Assembly: GCF_015471405.1 (NCBI RefSeq)
Contig: NZ_BLVZ01000003.1
Location: forward strand, 62,001-126,000
Length of the DNA: 64,000 bases
Direction of reading: 5' to 3'
From: Pseudomonas cichorii
Lineage (GTDB): Bacteria; Pseudomonadota; Gammaproteobacteria; Pseudomonadales; Pseudomonadaceae
Positions 1-9,081 of this stretch are shown in pieces. The position numbers and the translations under genes were made by a program. Position 1 is the stretch's first letter, and each line of letters begins with the position of its first letter. The notes below the pieces were generated by a model. That model ran no database searches, was not told the DNA's origin, and was given only the letters and a program-made list of their open reading frames with translations.

Positions 1-20
1 GCTTCTGGCCGATATCTGCC
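1..20 (+). repeat. Left copy of a 20-bp near-direct repeat
   Basis: The first 20 bases match positions 5287-5306 at 18 of 20 sites, in the same orientation. The two copies bracket the nuclease/KAP gene pair. The core GGCCGAT-n-TCTGCC looks like a dispersed intergenic motif I associate with pseudomonads. The rest of 21-252 shows no gene or RNA that I can recognise. Confidence 0.4.
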
Positions 21-252
21 GGTTGGCAAGAATTGGCCAGATCAATACGCCTCCACCCCTGGCTAAATTCGCGAAGCGGTCTATGGCGTACGAAACCCGC
101 TAAGCAGAATTGCGCCATAGGCTACTAATTAAAAATTGATCTGACCACATTAACTAATCGCCTCTGGGGTCCGAGCAAATCGACACATGCTCTGTAGACG
201 CTTGCCGGGACGAACAGTTTATGAAGTAAGCTAATAAACACGCGCCCAAGCT

Positions 253-3207
253 TTACGTCATATCTCTCGCAGGATCTGCGGCCAGTTCGTCGAGCACAGA
301 GTAAACTTGTTCGAGATCGTCGCTGTATGAGGCCGTGTAATTAATCGTATACACGTATCTCTCTTGCACAAGCGCATTCGCTTGTCGAATGACGGCTTGG
401 TGACGAGCCCAGTAGCTCCCCAGGGCCCGCGCATTAAACCCTCCCACCAATCCTGACTTGGTCGGAATAAAACCAACCTGATCGCTGTCTGTGAAGAACG
501 AATTGCTCAGATTGGCCAGGCAATGATCAGTGAAGTGATATGCGTTTTCCTGCTGAAGCTCTGGGTTGAAGCAGAATTCAAATACATAGTCATTCATCAA
601 TCTGGCTATCTCTGCTGCATCGCCTGTCCCTTGAGCGTCGTAGAACCCGCAACCAATTCCTGAGCCGGTAGGGCCCAAGGTGTTGCTGAGTTGGTAAATC
701 ACGAAAGATTTGATACTGGAGCGTATTGATGCAACACGCTCCGCCAGGGAGCGCGATTGAGTTTCGTCAGCGTTTGGAGAATCACCTGCGGCTACCAAGC
801 TCCCGGTTGTTCCAAGGAACTCTCTGTCAGGAGTATCGTTGACATCGTCATAGAAATTACGCTCTTGATCGATGTAAGTGTACTTAAACAGCGCAAACAC
901 CTGTTGAGACAATGCACGCATACCTAGTCGCGCAAGTGCATCCACGTAGCCGGTAGTGGGCGCGGTAGGATCCTCATGTTGCACGAGTGCTGACTGAAGG
1001 TTGTGCAGTTGCCCTTGTCGATCGGCAGAGCATTGAAGCCGAAAGAGCATCAGATCGTTCCAGCCAAGCACTCCGCGTTCAGTGCTTGCGAGTCTGCCAA
1101 TTATGTCTTTTCCCTCATAGCCGTGATCGCCAAAAATCCGAGATGCAATTTCTCGAATATTTTCCGGAATGTTGTGACGCCGAACTGCGGATCTGCCCCA
1201 TCCAGCTCGGTCGAGAAGGTGTAATAGGGAGTAAATTGATCGTTGACGGAGAGAGGCCATGCTGTCCGTCAACGATGAATACTTAGGAATGAAATCGATC
1301 AACATATTGATCGCATCGTCGGCGACAGCTTGGCTAAGATCATAGGATTTATTGATCAGCAGCCTCCAAAATTGATCATGGGGATGCTCGCCTTGCTCTA
1401 GCTTAAAATCAGACGACGCTAGGAGGGCAGCGATGCTCTCGCCATTTCGAACTTTGTCTACTGCTTGGGAATACAAAATGTAGGTTTTTTGGGGTTCGGG
1501 TGCAGCGAATCGAACGATAAGTTTTAGGTAGTTTTCCAAATTTCTATATAAGCCACTGTTGAAGCAGGCACGTGTAGCCAATGTCGCTTCATCGACATCC
1601 ATGCGCACTGAAAGCTCTAGAGTCCTGACGTTGAAAAGCTGATTCAGGAGGAACTGGGCAAGGCTTGGCTGGCTGTTAACCACGCTCGAAAACGCCTCTG
1701 AGTTTTGAAACTCCCGTTCTCCAGGTGCTTTGTGGAGAGAAAAGACTCCTGAGCGTCGCTCAGTTTCTTCTGCATAGATCGTTCTGAAGAGCCCTGGATA
1801 ATGGAGATGAATCAGTATGAGGTTGATAAGATCGCGTTTGTTAAAGTCTGTCCGCGCAAGGTCGCTGCGTTCAAGCTGCATGATCAGCATGGCGTTGAAA
1901 AAACGTTTTACTTTACGCAAATTTCCAACGAGCGGCAGATAGGCTGGTGCCAAGCTTCCGTCAAGAATTTTCCCCAGCTCTCCGAGTACTGCTCCAAGTT
2001 TGAACATGGTGTCAGCAGGGATAGAGCCCAGCTCGCTTCCCTCGCCCTGCCAGTCGCGCTCTAAGTAATTTTTGATGCTTGAGCTGTCGACAAAAAGGCT
2101 CAGCTTGACAGTGACAAATTTCTCAAGAAATTCCCTTGCTCTCGTTCCTTCCTCCTGCGCACCGGCTAGTATTTCAGTGTCGTAGCACAAGATATATGTA
2201 GCCCGCGACAGTCTAAAAGTTCGCCTTGTAGCAAATAACACAGAGTTGACGGTTTTCGCGTCAAGTCGATCGAGGTCATCGATCACGATGATTACCCGTC
2301 TATCGATGCGACGAAGAACCTCATCTATGTCCTCCAGCAGCTCATCCAAGGTTTCTTGCGACGGTTCAAGAGAAAGCTTGAAGCCGAGGAAGGAAAAGTC
2401 GGCTTTGCCTTTGAGCAAGCGGGAGTATCGGGAGGCAGCTGGTCGAAATTCAGGGGCGAATACTTCCCGCTGAATTGCGGCTGAGAGGTCTTTTATCAGC
2501 CGATCCGCAAGGTCTGGTTCCGAGGCATAGCGCAACGGTTCAAATCGACAGACTATCACTTTATCTGGAGCTTGCGTCCAGTAGCGCTCAGCGAGATTGA
2601 TGAAACTGGTTTTGCCTACGCCCCATGGGCCGTCCACTCCAAAGACTAGTCCCGTGTGAGCACCGCTGGCGAGCACTGTCCTTGCAAAAGATTCAGCTTG
2701 TGGTTCGGTTGTGAGCGAGTCCTCTTCCTTACGATTTACCTCTGTATCGGAAAGGAAGTACAGCTGGGGTAGCGCCCTAGCTCTAGGCCGGTACTGTTGC
2801 ACCAGTGGAGACAGCAGCATTGCACTGAAAAAAAGGAGCAAGGTCGGCGCCCAGTTTGGGTCCGCCGCAGCAACAGCCGTGTGAATTTTTGTGAACCAGG
2901 GCGATACGAGTTCATCAACCCAAACTCCAAGGATGAACGTGAGTAAGAGGTCTACTCGGGCGCTGATTACCATCCGTGTTACAAGGCTGCACGCCCCACG
3001 AGCGAAGATGTAGATCAGACATAGCGTCAATCCAGCAGCAATACCTGTAATCACGAAGCAAGAGGCTATGCCTTGCATTTTAGGTGCGAAATTTTTCCCA
3101 AGAGAAAATGCAACACGCCAGACCTCTGCCGCAATAAAACCAGCAGCTAGAAACCTTCCAAACACCAGTAACTCAGGCGTCTTCATCACAGTTTTTGCAG
3201 ATGGCAC
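253..3207 (-). CDS. Membrane-anchored KAP family P-loop NTPase
   Basis: A 984-residue protein of the KAP NTPase family, a STAND-like group often tethered to membranes and frequent in accessory and defence loci. Four hydrophobic segments lie at about residues 12-34, 46-72, 87-105 and 118-138. The NTPase follows, with Walker A GPWGVGKT at 193-200 and the Walker B/KAP signature IVIDDLDRLD at about 307-316. The long C-terminal half is helical-looking and unrecognised; it would be the sensor or effector part. I read the start as GTG at 3207 behind GGGGA; an in-frame ATG at 3186 is the alternative. It is the second gene of a minus-strand pair, 89 bp after the nuclease-domain gene, so co-transcription is likely. 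Base composition is visibly AT-richer than the metabolic genes downstream, suggesting acquisition. The family call is firm; a role in phage defence is inference. Confidence 0.88.
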   Translation of the reverse strand: MPSAKTVMKTPELLVFGRFLAAGFIAAEVWRVAFSLGKNFAPKMQGIASCFVITGIAAGLTLCLIYIFARGACSLVTRMVISARVDLLLTFILGVWVDELVSPWFTKIHTAVAAADPNWAPTLLLFFSAMLLSPLVQQYRPRARALPQLYFLSDTEVNRKEEDSLTTEPQAESFARTVLASGAHTGLVFGVDGPWGVGKTSFINLAERYWTQAPDKVIVCRFEPLRYASEPDLADRLIKDLSAAIQREVFAPEFRPAASRYSRLLKGKADFSFLGFKLSLEPSQETLDELLEDIDEVLRRIDRRVIIVIDDLDRLDAKTVNSVLFATRRTFRLSRATYILCYDTEILAGAQEEGTRAREFLEKFVTVKLSLFVDSSSIKNYLERDWQGEGSELGSIPADTMFKLGAVLGELGKILDGSLAPAYLPLVGNLRKVKRFFNAMLIMQLERSDLARTDFNKRDLINLILIHLHYPGLFRTIYAEETERRSGVFSLHKAPGEREFQNSEAFSSVVNSQPSLAQFLLNQLFNVRTLELSVRMDVDEATLATRACFNSGLYRNLENYLKLIVRFAAPEPQKTYILYSQAVDKVRNGESIAALLASSDFKLEQGEHPHDQFWRLLINKSYDLSQAVADDAINMLIDFIPKYSSLTDSMASLRQRSIYSLLHLLDRAGWGRSAVRRHNIPENIREIASRIFGDHGYEGKDIIGRLASTERGVLGWNDLMLFRLQCSADRQGQLHNLQSALVQHEDPTAPTTGYVDALARLGMRALSQQVFALFKYTYIDQERNFYDDVNDTPDREFLGTTGSLVAAGDSPNADETQSRSLAERVASIRSSIKSFVIYQLSNTLGPTGSGIGCGFYDAQGTGDAAEIARLMNDYVFEFCFNPELQQENAYHFTDHCLANLSNSFFTDSDQVGFIPTKSGLVGGFNARALGSYWARHQAVIRQANALVQERYVYTINYTASYSDDLEQVYSVLDELAADPARDMT

Positions 3208-3296
3208 TTCTCATTCCCCATGCTAGGTTTTCGCTCGCCGATGTGCCGTCTCTTCATGCTCATGCTTCTATGGAGCGGTTTTCAGAAACGAGAGTG

Positions 3297-5141
3297 TCAT
3301 CCTGCCATGCCCGTTGGCTCATCCGTCTGAGTTGGAATGAGAATCCGGCTCCCTTTCTTGATCGCTGCGTCCACCTGAATGCCTAACTCGCCACCGGAGG
3401 CTCGGTCTACTGAAACGCCGTCCAGCTGAAGACTTAAGACATTCCGAGTTTCGTATACGTCGTTTTTTAGGATATACAGCTTGCTGCCAACAGACACCGT
3501 TGCTTCATACAGTTGCAAAATAACCACGCGGCCGTTTTGGAAAACTTCGTCGACGACGCCGATCTCGGTCAGCTCCGGCGGTGCGATTTTCACATGCCCG
3601 AACCCCAGCAGCTGGTTTCGAACATCGTCCTTGGTAATCAATCCGCGAAGGATATCGAAATAGGCGTTGTAGAGTTGATACGTCGTAATCAGCCCCCGCT
3701 TGTCCAGCAGCGCGTCTTTTATCTGGTTTGGAGTAAAAGGCGGGTTTATCCGCTGCTTGGGAGAAACGTATCGTTGGTGGTTCACGATGTACAGGGCTGA
3801 TACGTCCCACGCTTTTCTTTCCTCTTGGCGTCGATTCTTAATCTTGGAGATCTGAGCGCATTCCTTGTCTTTGGACGTTCCGCCGATGCCTTTGACTTCT
3901 ACCACCAAGAGGCCAGGCTCCAGTTCAATTTGAATATCTTCCTCCAGCGTATCTTCGCTGTGCTCATCCATGGCTTTTGCGGAGGAGTAGCCCAGCCAGA
4001 CAAAATATTCGCGTACAGCTTCTACTAACTCGTCTCCCGTTCCTGAAAGCATCACACGAAGGAAGCTGAATTCACTTTTCAGATTTGCAATAGCGGTATC
4101 ATTCTCAGCGACATCAGTTATGTACTTTGCTTCAATCGCTGCACGTTGTTCACGAATCTCCTCTTCGCCGGGGAGTGGATGAGAGCCGTCGTCCAGCCAT
4201 GCAAACATGCCGTTGTACGGAAAAACGTCTGGAAACACCCCCGCAAGGTTGTCAAAGAATTCAACCAGAAATTCTGCTTTGCGCACCAACTGCGGAAGGA
4301 CGAAGACGGCACCTTCATCAACAAACATCGCGTACCCAACGATTTCATCCCCTGCATTGGCCAGAATAGGAACAAATCGTTCATCCGGCTTGCTGTTCCC
4401 GTTCCTCCAGACCATGGGATGGGGAAAGGTTACTTCGTAGTGTGCGCCTTTGAGGTACTTGCCGATAAATGAGTGGAATCGTGTCTCTTCTTTATGCAGT
4501 TCAATTGTTTTTCCAAATTTGTTCTTGAACTCTTTTATTCCACTGCAAAGGCGTAAGGTTTCGCAGTCGAATTGATCAACTACGCTTGCGCCATGTATTC
4601 CAATTTCAGCAACGTCGTAATGGATTTTTTCATTTTCAGCTGCGAAAATTACAATAACGGATTGCTTCTTGAGAACATCCTCTATTTCAGTAGAAAATCT
4701 GGTTGCTCCGAATCCCTTCGAGTTGAAAACTTGCTCTGGATAGGAACTAATCAGCGCATATGCTGTTTTACCGGTGGTGTTTTTCAACTCGGCGCGTGCT
4801 TCAGACTCGTCTATGCCGTCGGTCTTCGCCAAGTCAACCACGACCACGTGAAATTCGTGAAGATTGGAAGGCAGCATTACCAATGGGCGGAGGTAGGTCT
4901 GCATACCCGCTCTGTTTTTGGGTGTCTTTACATCGCCGCCCAGAGTGGCTGTCGTGCAATCGTAGAGTTTCTGGGTTAGCAGAGCCGAGACGTCGATTGC
5001 GGTGTCAATCAGGCAGACTTTTGGAACAGCGTTCAATGCAGGTTGCGTCAGTGGCAGCGATGTGACATCTGGCATGGGCTGGATACCTTGCGTAGCGTTT
5101 CTTTTGGCCATCCTTTTTAATCTTCCAAGAAACTTGAGCAT
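3297..5141 (-). CDS. Putative PD-(D/E)XK nuclease-domain protein, partner of the KAP NTPase
   Basis: A 614-residue protein with no overall family that I recognise. The C-terminal third looks like a restriction-endonuclease fold: ELVEAVREYF helix at about 371-380, acidic cluster EED at 400-402, then the strand LLVVEVKG at 411-418 giving the E415-x-K417 pair, then an Arg/Lys-rich helix, and FTPNQIKDALLDKRG near 469-483. The N-terminal 100 residues alternate hydrophobic strands and helices (KVCLIDTAID, FHVVVVDLA) like a Rossmann or receiver-type module. That suggests a sensor joined to a nuclease. It is the promoter-proximal gene of the minus-strand pair with the KAP NTPase. Expected role if the fold is right: DNA cleavage controlled by the NTPase. 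The motif is seen; the activity is inferred. Confidence 0.62.
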   Translation of the reverse strand: MLKFLGRLKRMAKRNATQGIQPMPDVTSLPLTQPALNAVPKVCLIDTAIDVSALLTQKLYDCTTATLGGDVKTPKNRAGMQTYLRPLVMLPSNLHEFHVVVVDLAKTDGIDESEARAELKNTTGKTAYALISSYPEQVFNSKGFGATRFSTEIEDVLKKQSVIVIFAAENEKIHYDVAEIGIHGASVVDQFDCETLRLCSGIKEFKNKFGKTIELHKEETRFHSFIGKYLKGAHYEVTFPHPMVWRNGNSKPDERFVPILANAGDEIVGYAMFVDEGAVFVLPQLVRKAEFLVEFFDNLAGVFPDVFPYNGMFAWLDDGSHPLPGEEEIREQRAAIEAKYITDVAENDTAIANLKSEFSFLRVMLSGTGDELVEAVREYFVWLGYSSAKAMDEHSEDTLEEDIQIELEPGLLVVEVKGIGGTSKDKECAQISKIKNRRQEERKAWDVSALYIVNHQRYVSPKQRINPPFTPNQIKDALLDKRGLITTYQLYNAYFDILRGLITKDDVRNQLLGFGHVKIAPPELTEIGVVDEVFQNGRVVILQLYEATVSVGSKLYILKNDVYETRNVLSLQLDGVSVDRASGGELGIQVDAAIKKGSRILIPTQTDEPTGMAG

Positions 5142-5463
5142 TTCGTTGTCCGTATGGCATCAAACACGGAAAGGCGACTCGCCATTTCCACGGCACTCAA
5201 CCCAAAGGGTAATGTGAGTTTGACATCAATAGCAATGGCCACTCTCCAAGCCGATATGGTGCCCAAAAAAAAGAAGCCAGCCGACCGCTTCCGGCCGATT
5301 TCTGCCAATCGCAATTCGCAGCATCCACCCCAAAACCACACTTGGCCAACAACAATATTCAGCAAACATTGACCCAGGAAACCCACTGCCCTAAAACTGC
5401 CTACCCTAAGCATCTGAAGAATTCAGGGCTATTGCACCGGCTACAAACACAGGGAAAGTAGTA
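5142..5463. other. 322-bp intergenic region with no convincing gene
   Basis: This lies between the divergently oriented nuclease-domain gene and the M50 protease gene. Short ORFs on both strands have no recognisable domain and no good ribosome binding site. It holds the right copy of the 20-bp near-direct repeat (5287-5306) and must also contain the promoters for both flanking genes, but I see no strong -35/-10 pair. Confidence 0.5.
5287..5306 (+). repeat. Right copy of the 20-bp near-direct repeat
   Basis: It matches positions 1-20 at 18 of 20 sites in direct orientation and bounds the KAP/nuclease pair on the other side. It could mark an insertion junction, or be two copies of a dispersed motif. 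Confidence 0.4.
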
Positions 5464-6639
5464 ATGAAATTCAGCAAGACGCAGGTTGCCCTCAATAGCC
5501 TGATGCGCCTTCTGCAGGTGCTGTTGGGTGTGGCGGGCTGGGTGGGCGCAGGGTTGATTCTCGGGCTGCATCTACATTCCGACTTCCAACCATTTTTGTC
5601 GATGATCCTGGCGTCGGGGTTAGGTGTCATTGCAGCGGTCGTGCATGAGGGTGGTCATTACCTGGGCGCCAGATTGCATGGTATGCAGGTGTTGATGATG
5701 CGTGTAGCAGCCGTAGAGATTCAGGTGCGTCGCCGAAACTGGCAGATTCGCTGGTCGCCACAGCTCAAGGGACGTAGCTTGGGTGGTTACGTAATGGCGG
5801 TACCCAATCTTCAGGTTCCGCTGCGTCAGCAGATGCTATGGATAGTGTTGATGGGCCCCATGACCAACCTGCTTATGGGTCTGGCCGCAGGTGGACTTGG
5901 CTGGTTCACTGAGGGGCTGATGTCAGCATTCTTCCTGGCGTTTGCCCTGCTTAATCTGGGCATGGCATTGGCTAATCTGGTGCCGACCTCACGTATTCTG
6001 CCTAGCGACGGTAAGCTTCTTATCATCTGGTGGCAGCACCGCGACGACAAGCGTGCCGATTTGGCCCAGACGCGCTTACTGGCAATGTCAGTGGCAGGAG
6101 TCGCCTACGAGCAACTACCGGATTCCGACATTGCACAGTTGTCTCAAGGAGCCATGCCTCAACCCTTGATTGCCCTCAGCTACCGTCTCAGTGCCTTGCT
6201 GAATCAGGGTGACTTTCAGGCGGCAGCGCAACTGGAAGAGCATCTTGAGGCGATGTTGCAAGATCATGTGCAGTCACTTGAGGGGATGGGCACGCTGATC
6301 ACTTTGTTGCGCGCTGAGTTCGCTTTCGTCCGCGCCTATCTAGAACAGGACGCCAGGTACTTGTGGAATGACTGGACGAACAGAGACCTTGACTGGCATT
6401 GCCCTTGGCTTCGCCAACGCTGTGCAGCTCTACGGGAGTTTTTGCAGGGGGACCTGCAACAGGCTGAACGCTATTTGCAGCAGGCGCTGGCAACTGCAGA
6501 CAACAGCATCTTACCTACGACACGCCACAGCGAAGCACTTATGGCAGACAGTTTGCGGGCATTATCAGCAGCGGTACAAAGCAAGGGTCTCGAACCCGAG
6601 CGCGAGCCATATCCACGCCTTCAGCAGGCACCCCATTAG
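5464..6639 (+). CDS. M50-type (site-2-protease-like) membrane metalloprotease
   Basis: A 391-residue protein. The zinc-binding HEGGH is at residues 61-65 inside the second hydrophobic segment. The second M50 signature appears as NLVPTSRILPSDGKLL at about 171-186, supplying the third ligand Asp in the form P-x-DG. Hydrophobic segments surround both motifs, so it should be a polytopic intramembrane peptidase. Residues after about 195 form a soluble, Leu/Ala/Gln-rich helical tail resembling TPR-like helices, possibly for substrate or partner binding. ATG at 5464 follows GGGAAAG. It stands alone between the KAP/nuclease unit and the LacI regulator, with no anti-sigma factor or peptide partner to reveal its substrate. 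The family call is good; the substrate is unknown. Confidence 0.8.
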   Translation: MKFSKTQVALNSLMRLLQVLLGVAGWVGAGLILGLHLHSDFQPFLSMILASGLGVIAAVVHEGGHYLGARLHGMQVLMMRVAAVEIQVRRRNWQIRWSPQLKGRSLGGYVMAVPNLQVPLRQQMLWIVLMGPMTNLLMGLAAGGLGWFTEGLMSAFFLAFALLNLGMALANLVPTSRILPSDGKLLIIWWQHRDDKRADLAQTRLLAMSVAGVAYEQLPDSDIAQLSQGAMPQPLIALSYRLSALLNQGDFQAAAQLEEHLEAMLQDHVQSLEGMGTLITLLRAEFAFVRAYLEQDARYLWNDWTNRDLDWHCPWLRQRCAALREFLQGDLQQAERYLQQALATADNSILPTTRHSEALMADSLRALSAAVQSKGLEPEREPYPRLQQAPH

Positions 6640-6655
6640 TCTGGTGGTATGCCAG

Positions 6656-6695
6656 CAAAAAAGCCGATGCCATTCCAAAAGCCAAAAGCATCGGC
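6656..6695 (-). terminator. Rho-independent terminator of the LacI-type regulator gene
   Basis: On the minus strand a perfect 8-bp stem (GCCGATGC 6663-6670 with GCATCGGC 6688-6695) is followed by six T residues (6657-6662 read on minus). It lies just after the regulator stop at 6702. Confidence 0.8.
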
Positions 6696-6701
6696 CATGC
6701 C

Positions 6702-7760
6702 TCAACAGCTCAAAGCCCCACTATTCTCACTCGTCACTATCTGCAAAGGCACATGAACACAATGCCGCTTTGGATCAAAGGCTGGTGCCTCCTGCAACTC
6801 GACCAGCAACCGGATCAGGGAAGTGCCGATTAGCAGTGGCTGCGAATCGATGACCAGGCTGACCACGCCCTGCTCAAGGGCCTGACACGACAGGGGCGTC
6901 GACTCCAGCAGGATGCTGCAGATCGACGGCCGCTCGGGCAGTTGAGCCAGCGCCTTGATGATGCCATCTCCCCCGCCTCCGACTACGCACAGGCCGCGCA
7001 GGTCGTCATGGCGGGCCAGCAGGTCAAGCGTGGCCTCCTCGGTGATGTCGTCGTTATCCATGTTCACCAACGCTTCCAGCATGCGCAACTGCGGTGCATG
7101 TTCTGTCAGGTAGCTGCGCAGGCCATCGACACGGGCCTGATGTCCCAGAAAGCGATGCCCGCCCATCAATACACCGACACAACCTTCGCGGGCACCCCCG
7201 AAGTGCGCGACCAGCCAGCCCATGGTACGCCCGACCTGGTGATTGTCCTGCCCGACATAAGGCCCTTGCCGGGTGTCGTGAAAGTCCGACAGCAAGGCCA
7301 CGACAGGCACGCCGGCAGCGCGTATCTGCGTGATGGTCTGGTTGATCAGCGGATGGGCAAAGCTGACCACGCCAAGGCCGTCGTACTTCACCGCCAGTTG
7401 TTCGATCTGCCCGGCAATGACAGCCGGTGTGCGGTCGGTGATGTACTCGAAGTGGCACGTGAGATTCGCATCGGGCCAGGCCCGCGCCGCCTCATTGATG
7501 GCGGCGGCAAGATTGGCGTAGAACGCCTGGGCCGTCCCCAGCAACAGGATGCCGAAACGGTAGTGAGGACGACGTTCACGAATTCGCTGGCCAATCAGCC
7601 GGGCAGCGAAATAACCGACCGACTCGGCCGCTTGCAGCACCTGCTCGGCCGTTTGCGGGCTGACCGGTGCCCTGTCGTTGAGCACCCGGTCCACGGTGGC
7701 GACACTCAACCCGGCACGCTCGGCCACTGTGGCAATCGTAGGACGTTTCTTGTTATTCAT
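6702..7760 (-). CDS. LacI family transcriptional regulator
   Basis: A 352-residue regulator. The LacI-type helix-turn-helix is at residues 8-50 (TIATVAERAGLSVATVDRVL, then VSPQTAEQVLQAAESVGY). A periplasmic-binding-protein-like effector domain follows, including YDGLGVVSFAHPLINQTI and the DNHQVGRTMGWL segment typical of sugar-binding members. It is divergently transcribed from the Moc-like oxygenase operon. Four TGATAG half-sites lie in the gap between them, so it very probably represses that operon and itself until a sugar-type inducer binds. The inducer cannot be read from sequence; an inositol derivative fits the neighbouring enzymes. Confidence 0.9.
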   Translation of the reverse strand: MNNKKRPTIATVAERAGLSVATVDRVLNDRAPVSPQTAEQVLQAAESVGYFAARLIGQRIRERRPHYRFGILLLGTAQAFYANLAAAINEAARAWPDANLTCHFEYITDRTPAVIAGQIEQLAVKYDGLGVVSFAHPLINQTITQIRAAGVPVVALLSDFHDTRQGPYVGQDNHQVGRTMGWLVAHFGGAREGCVGVLMGGHRFLGHQARVDGLRSYLTEHAPQLRMLEALVNMDNDDITEEATLDLLARHDDLRGLCVVGGGGDGIIKALAQLPERPSICSILLESTPLSCQALEQGVVSLVIDSQPLLIGTSLIRLLVELQEAPAFDPKRHCVHVPLQIVTSENSGALSC

Positions 7761-7771
7761 GTTTGATCCCT

Positions 7772-7819
7772 TGATAGAAAACTATCATTCCGCTCCGGGG
7801 CTGGATGATAGCTTGATAG
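7772..7819. promoter_or_regulatory. Putative LacI-type operator array (TGATAG repeats)
   Basis: A perfect inverted repeat TGATAGAAAACTATCA spans 7772-7787, and two further direct TGATAG copies lie at 7806-7811 and 7814-7819. The cluster sits directly upstream of the LacI gene and in the leader region of the divergent desaturase gene. This is what one expects of a shared operator. Confidence 0.65.
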
Positions 7820-7938
7820 AGAATGAATTCAAGGGATTGAGTGACTTACTGCAACTGCCTACTCTTTTCTCCAGCGATGCAATCAAACAAACATCGCGGC
7901 AAGTTCCAACAATAAACATGCTTGCGGAGAATAATAAA

Positions 7939-9036
7939 ATGCCTGAACACGATTCAGCCTTTGAACAGGATATTCAATACAAGCGCCGGGATTATCGACT
8001 GACCGGTCCAGAGGCAGCACGTGCCGCGCAAAAAGGTCTGGTCTCGGCCACCTGGTATCAATGCCCTGTCCCTCGCAAGCGCATGAAGGAATTGATGCAA
8101 CGCAGCGATGGTCCGGCCCTGCGTGATACCGCGCTGTGGTTTCTGACACTGGGGCTGTCCGGTTGGGGTGGCTACTGGTTCTGGGGAAGCTGGGCGTGCG
8201 TGCCGTTTTTCATTGTCTATGGCGTGCTGTATGGCACAGCCTCCAATGCCCGCTGGCATGAAACCGGCCACGGCACGGCCTTCAAGACCCGCTGGATGAA
8301 CGATGTCGTCTATCACATTGCCAGTTTCATGTGCATCTTCGAGCCCCATGTCTGGCGCTGGAGCCATGCCCGTCATCACACCGACACCATCATCGTCGGC
8401 CGGGACCCGGAGATCGTCGAACCACGTCCGCCCAGTCTGTTGAAGATGTTTCTGAACCTGCTCAGCCTGCCCCGCGCCCTGGAAACCTTTCGCGGTGTCC
8501 TGCGCCATGCCCAGGGCCATGCGAGTGATGAAGAACGGGATTTCATCCCTGAATCCGAGCTGCCCAAGGTCTTTCGTGCGGCGCGGATCTGGCTGGTGAT
8601 CTATGCCCTGACCATCATGGCAGCACTCTATCTGCACAGTTGGCTGCCGTTGATGTTTATCGGTCTACCGTCACTTTATGGCGGCTGGCTTTCCTATCTT
8701 TTCGGTATTACGCAACATGTAGGGCTGGCCGAAGATACATTGGACCACCGCACTAACTGCCGAACCATTTATATGAACCCTGTGCTTCGGTTCCTCTACA
8801 TGAACATGAACTATCACCTGGAACATCACATGTTTCCCATGGTGCCTTATCACGCCCTGGCCCAACTTCATGCCGAAATAGTCGACGATTGTCCGCCGCC
8901 CTATCGCAGCCTGTTCGAGGCTTTCAGGGAGATCCTTCCAACGGTCTGGAAACAGCGCAAGGACCCGACCTACTTCGTTCGCCGCCCGTTGCAACCACGC
9001 CGGGAAAGCAGTGAACAGGCACTTGCCGAGTCCTGA
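7939..9036 (+). CDS. Fatty-acid-desaturase-fold di-iron oxygenase, MocD-like
   Basis: A 365-residue membrane di-iron enzyme. I chose ATG 7939 because GGAG lies 9 nt upstream; longer in-frame starts run through the operator region. The histidine boxes are HETGH at 107-111, HARHH at 143-147 and HLEHH at 293-297, with an extra His at 260. Hydrophobic stretches at about 65-100 and 215-255 would cross the membrane. This fold includes lipid desaturases and alkane/O-methyl hydroxylases such as rhizobial MocD. The next two genes encode exactly the Rieske ferredoxin and reductase it would need for electrons. The operon therefore looks like a three-component monooxygenase, perhaps an O- or N-demethylase acting on a small polar compound. 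The substrate is inference. Confidence 0.82.
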   Translation: MPEHDSAFEQDIQYKRRDYRLTGPEAARAAQKGLVSATWYQCPVPRKRMKELMQRSDGPALRDTALWFLTLGLSGWGGYWFWGSWACVPFFIVYGVLYGTASNARWHETGHGTAFKTRWMNDVVYHIASFMCIFEPHVWRWSHARHHTDTIIVGRDPEIVEPRPPSLLKMFLNLLSLPRALETFRGVLRHAQGHASDEERDFIPESELPKVFRAARIWLVIYALTIMAALYLHSWLPLMFIGLPSLYGGWLSYLFGITQHVGLAEDTLDHRTNCRTIYMNPVLRFLYMNMNYHLEHHMFPMVPYHALAQLHAEIVDDCPPPYRSLFEAFREILPTVWKQRKDPTYFVRRPLQPRRESSEQALAES

Positions 9037-9081
9037 ACGGCCCCTCGCTGGATCCCACGAAAAACAACAAGAGAGTTTGCC

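Noticed and set aside
5117..5413. A 98-codon minus-strand ORF upstream of the nuclease-domain gene
   Set aside because: No recognisable domain, no good ribosome site, and it overlaps the preferred gene start. Most likely chance.
7678..7938. 87-residue N-terminal extension of the di-iron oxygenase
   Set aside because: It would run through the LacI coding start and operator palindromes, and the GGAG site is at ATG 7939.
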